A stretch of 5,687 nucleotides of DNA from the NCBI GenBank assembly GCA_002348535.1, contig DEBL01000090.1:1690-7376 (forward strand), read 5' to 3'. The notes beneath the pieces were generated by a model. The model ran no database searches and was not told where the DNA came from. It saw only the letters and a program-made list of their open reading frames with translations. The position numbers were made by a program, and so were the translations under genes. This document shows positions 5,105 to 5,687 of the stretch, in pieces. Source of the stretch: Deltaproteobacteria bacterium UBA2957 (GTDB lineage Bacteria > Myxococcota_A > UBA796). The first letter of the stretch is position 1; each line of letters begins with the position of its first letter.

Positions 5105-5687
5105 TGCGGGCCTGGTTGACGATTGCCGTTGCAGTTCTGCTTGGTGCCGCGCCGCCTCCCGAGCGAGCAACCGGTGGGATGGTCGCCGCGGATCATCGCT
5201 TGGCCAGCGCTGCGGGGGCTTCGATACTGTCGAAAGGCGGTAATGCGGTGGATGCCGCAGTGGCCGCAGCTCTGGCAGCAGGAGTGGTGCAGCCGGCGGG
5301 CAGCGGCCTTGGCGGAGGCGGATTTGCCGTCCTCGTTCATCCGTCGGGTGAGGGGAGTGTACTGGACTTCCGAGAGGTGGCGCCCGCGGCCGCAACGGTG
5401 GACATGTTTACGACTGCCGAGGATCAGGGAGCAAGTCGAATTGGCGGGCTGGCGGTAGGCGTTCCCGGTGAACCGCTGGGCCTCGCTGAACTCCATGCCC
5501 GGTGGGGCTCTCTGCCGTTGCACACCGTGGTGAAACCTTCGATCGATTTGGCGCGGGGCGGGTTTGAAGTGGGATCGCACTTGGCGCGCGCATTGGAGCG
5601 ATCCGGACCGGCCGCGACGGTGCTGTCGAGAGATTTGTTCGGGATCCTTGATGTGCCGGTTCAAGGTCAGCATGTGGTTCGAGCCCA
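5104..5687 (+). CDS. ggt: Gamma-glutamyltranspeptidase (GGT) family protein, 3' part beyond the right edge
   Basis: The first 194 codons are present and the frame is open at the window end. GGT enzymes, exported and self-cleaving, remove or transfer the gamma-glutamyl group of glutathione and related peptides. Residues 3-16 (AWLTIAVAVLLGAA) look like a short signal peptide, suggesting periplasmic or surface location. 'GGMVAADHRLASAAG' (24-38), 'GGNAVDAAVAAALA' (45-58) and 'GSGLGGGGFAVLV' (66-78) are the canonical N-terminal GGT segments. 'DFREVAPAAAT' (89-99) contains Arg91, matching the substrate-carboxylate-binding Arg114 of the E. coli enzyme. 'GGLAVGVPGEPLGLAEL' (114-130) is also typical. 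The autoprocessing catalytic Thr and the small subunit lie outside the window, so activity, and the distinction from cephalosporin-acylase-like relatives, cannot be judged. ATG 5104 shares its A with the previous stop (TGATG). No Shine-Dalgarno is visible, so translation probably depends on coupling. Confidence 0.92.
   Translation, partial: MRAWLTIAVAVLLGAAPPPERATGGMVAADHRLASAAGASILSKGGNAVDAAVAAALAAGVVQPAGSGLGGGGFAVLVHPSGEGSVLDFREVAPAAATVDMFTTAEDQGASRIGGLAVGVPGEPLGLAELHARWGSLPLHTVVKPSIDLARGGFEVGSHLARALERSGPAATVLSRDLFGILDVPVQGQHVVRA

Noticed and set aside
5056..5673. 205-codon minus-strand open frame opposite the GGT gene
   Set aside because: The plus-strand GGT motifs are unmistakable; the antisense translation is Arg/His/Gln-rich with no recognisable domain.

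Overview
The window reads as a gene-dense bacterial chromosome segment, fairly GC-rich (roughly 60% by eye). It has compact spacing, stop/start overlaps and GTG start use. A glucosaminidase and a gamma-glutamyltranspeptidase, each with an N-terminal export-like segment, fit a free-living and probably Gram-negative organism. The gene mix would suit a proteobacterium or a member of the former Deltaproteobacteria, but nothing here fixes the taxon. No tRNA, rRNA, CRISPR array, insertion sequence or other mobile element was seen.

Left part (1-2283). A minus-strand gene runs off the left edge. It encodes a glycoside hydrolase family 73 (FlgJ/Atl-type) peptidoglycan glucosaminidase. A 133-base divergent intergenic region separates it from a small plus-strand VOC (glyoxalase/dioxygenase fold) protein. 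That gap holds a 12-base dyad and a strong perfect hairpin with a competing alternative fold. The VOC gene converges, with one base between stops, on a minus-strand integral membrane protein of the lysylphosphatidylglycerol-synthase transmembrane / UPF0104 (flippase-like) family.

Right part (2364-5687). Four plus-strand genes look like one operon: a PfkB-family (adenosine-kinase-like) sugar/nucleoside kinase, a 208-residue fumarylacetoacetate hydrolase (FAH) family enzyme, a 350-residue polytopic membrane protein, and the start of a gamma-glutamyltranspeptidase that leaves the right edge. FAH and the membrane protein overlap by ATGA, and the membrane protein and the transpeptidase by TGATG, so translation is probably coupled. 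The 72-base gap between kinase and FAH holds a perfect 16-base palindrome and a 13-codon ORF with a good Shine-Dalgarno sequence. The ORF's stop overlaps the FAH start.

Functional reading. The kinase, FAH enzyme, membrane protein and transpeptidase suggest uptake or salvage of small organic molecules, but no shared pathway can be proved from sequence. The most interesting item is the membrane protein. It matches no family I recognise outright, but has two halves with faint motifs of the ion transporter (NhaD/ArsB/CitM-type) superfamily. All other genes belong to recognisable families; I see no clear new defence or mobile system.
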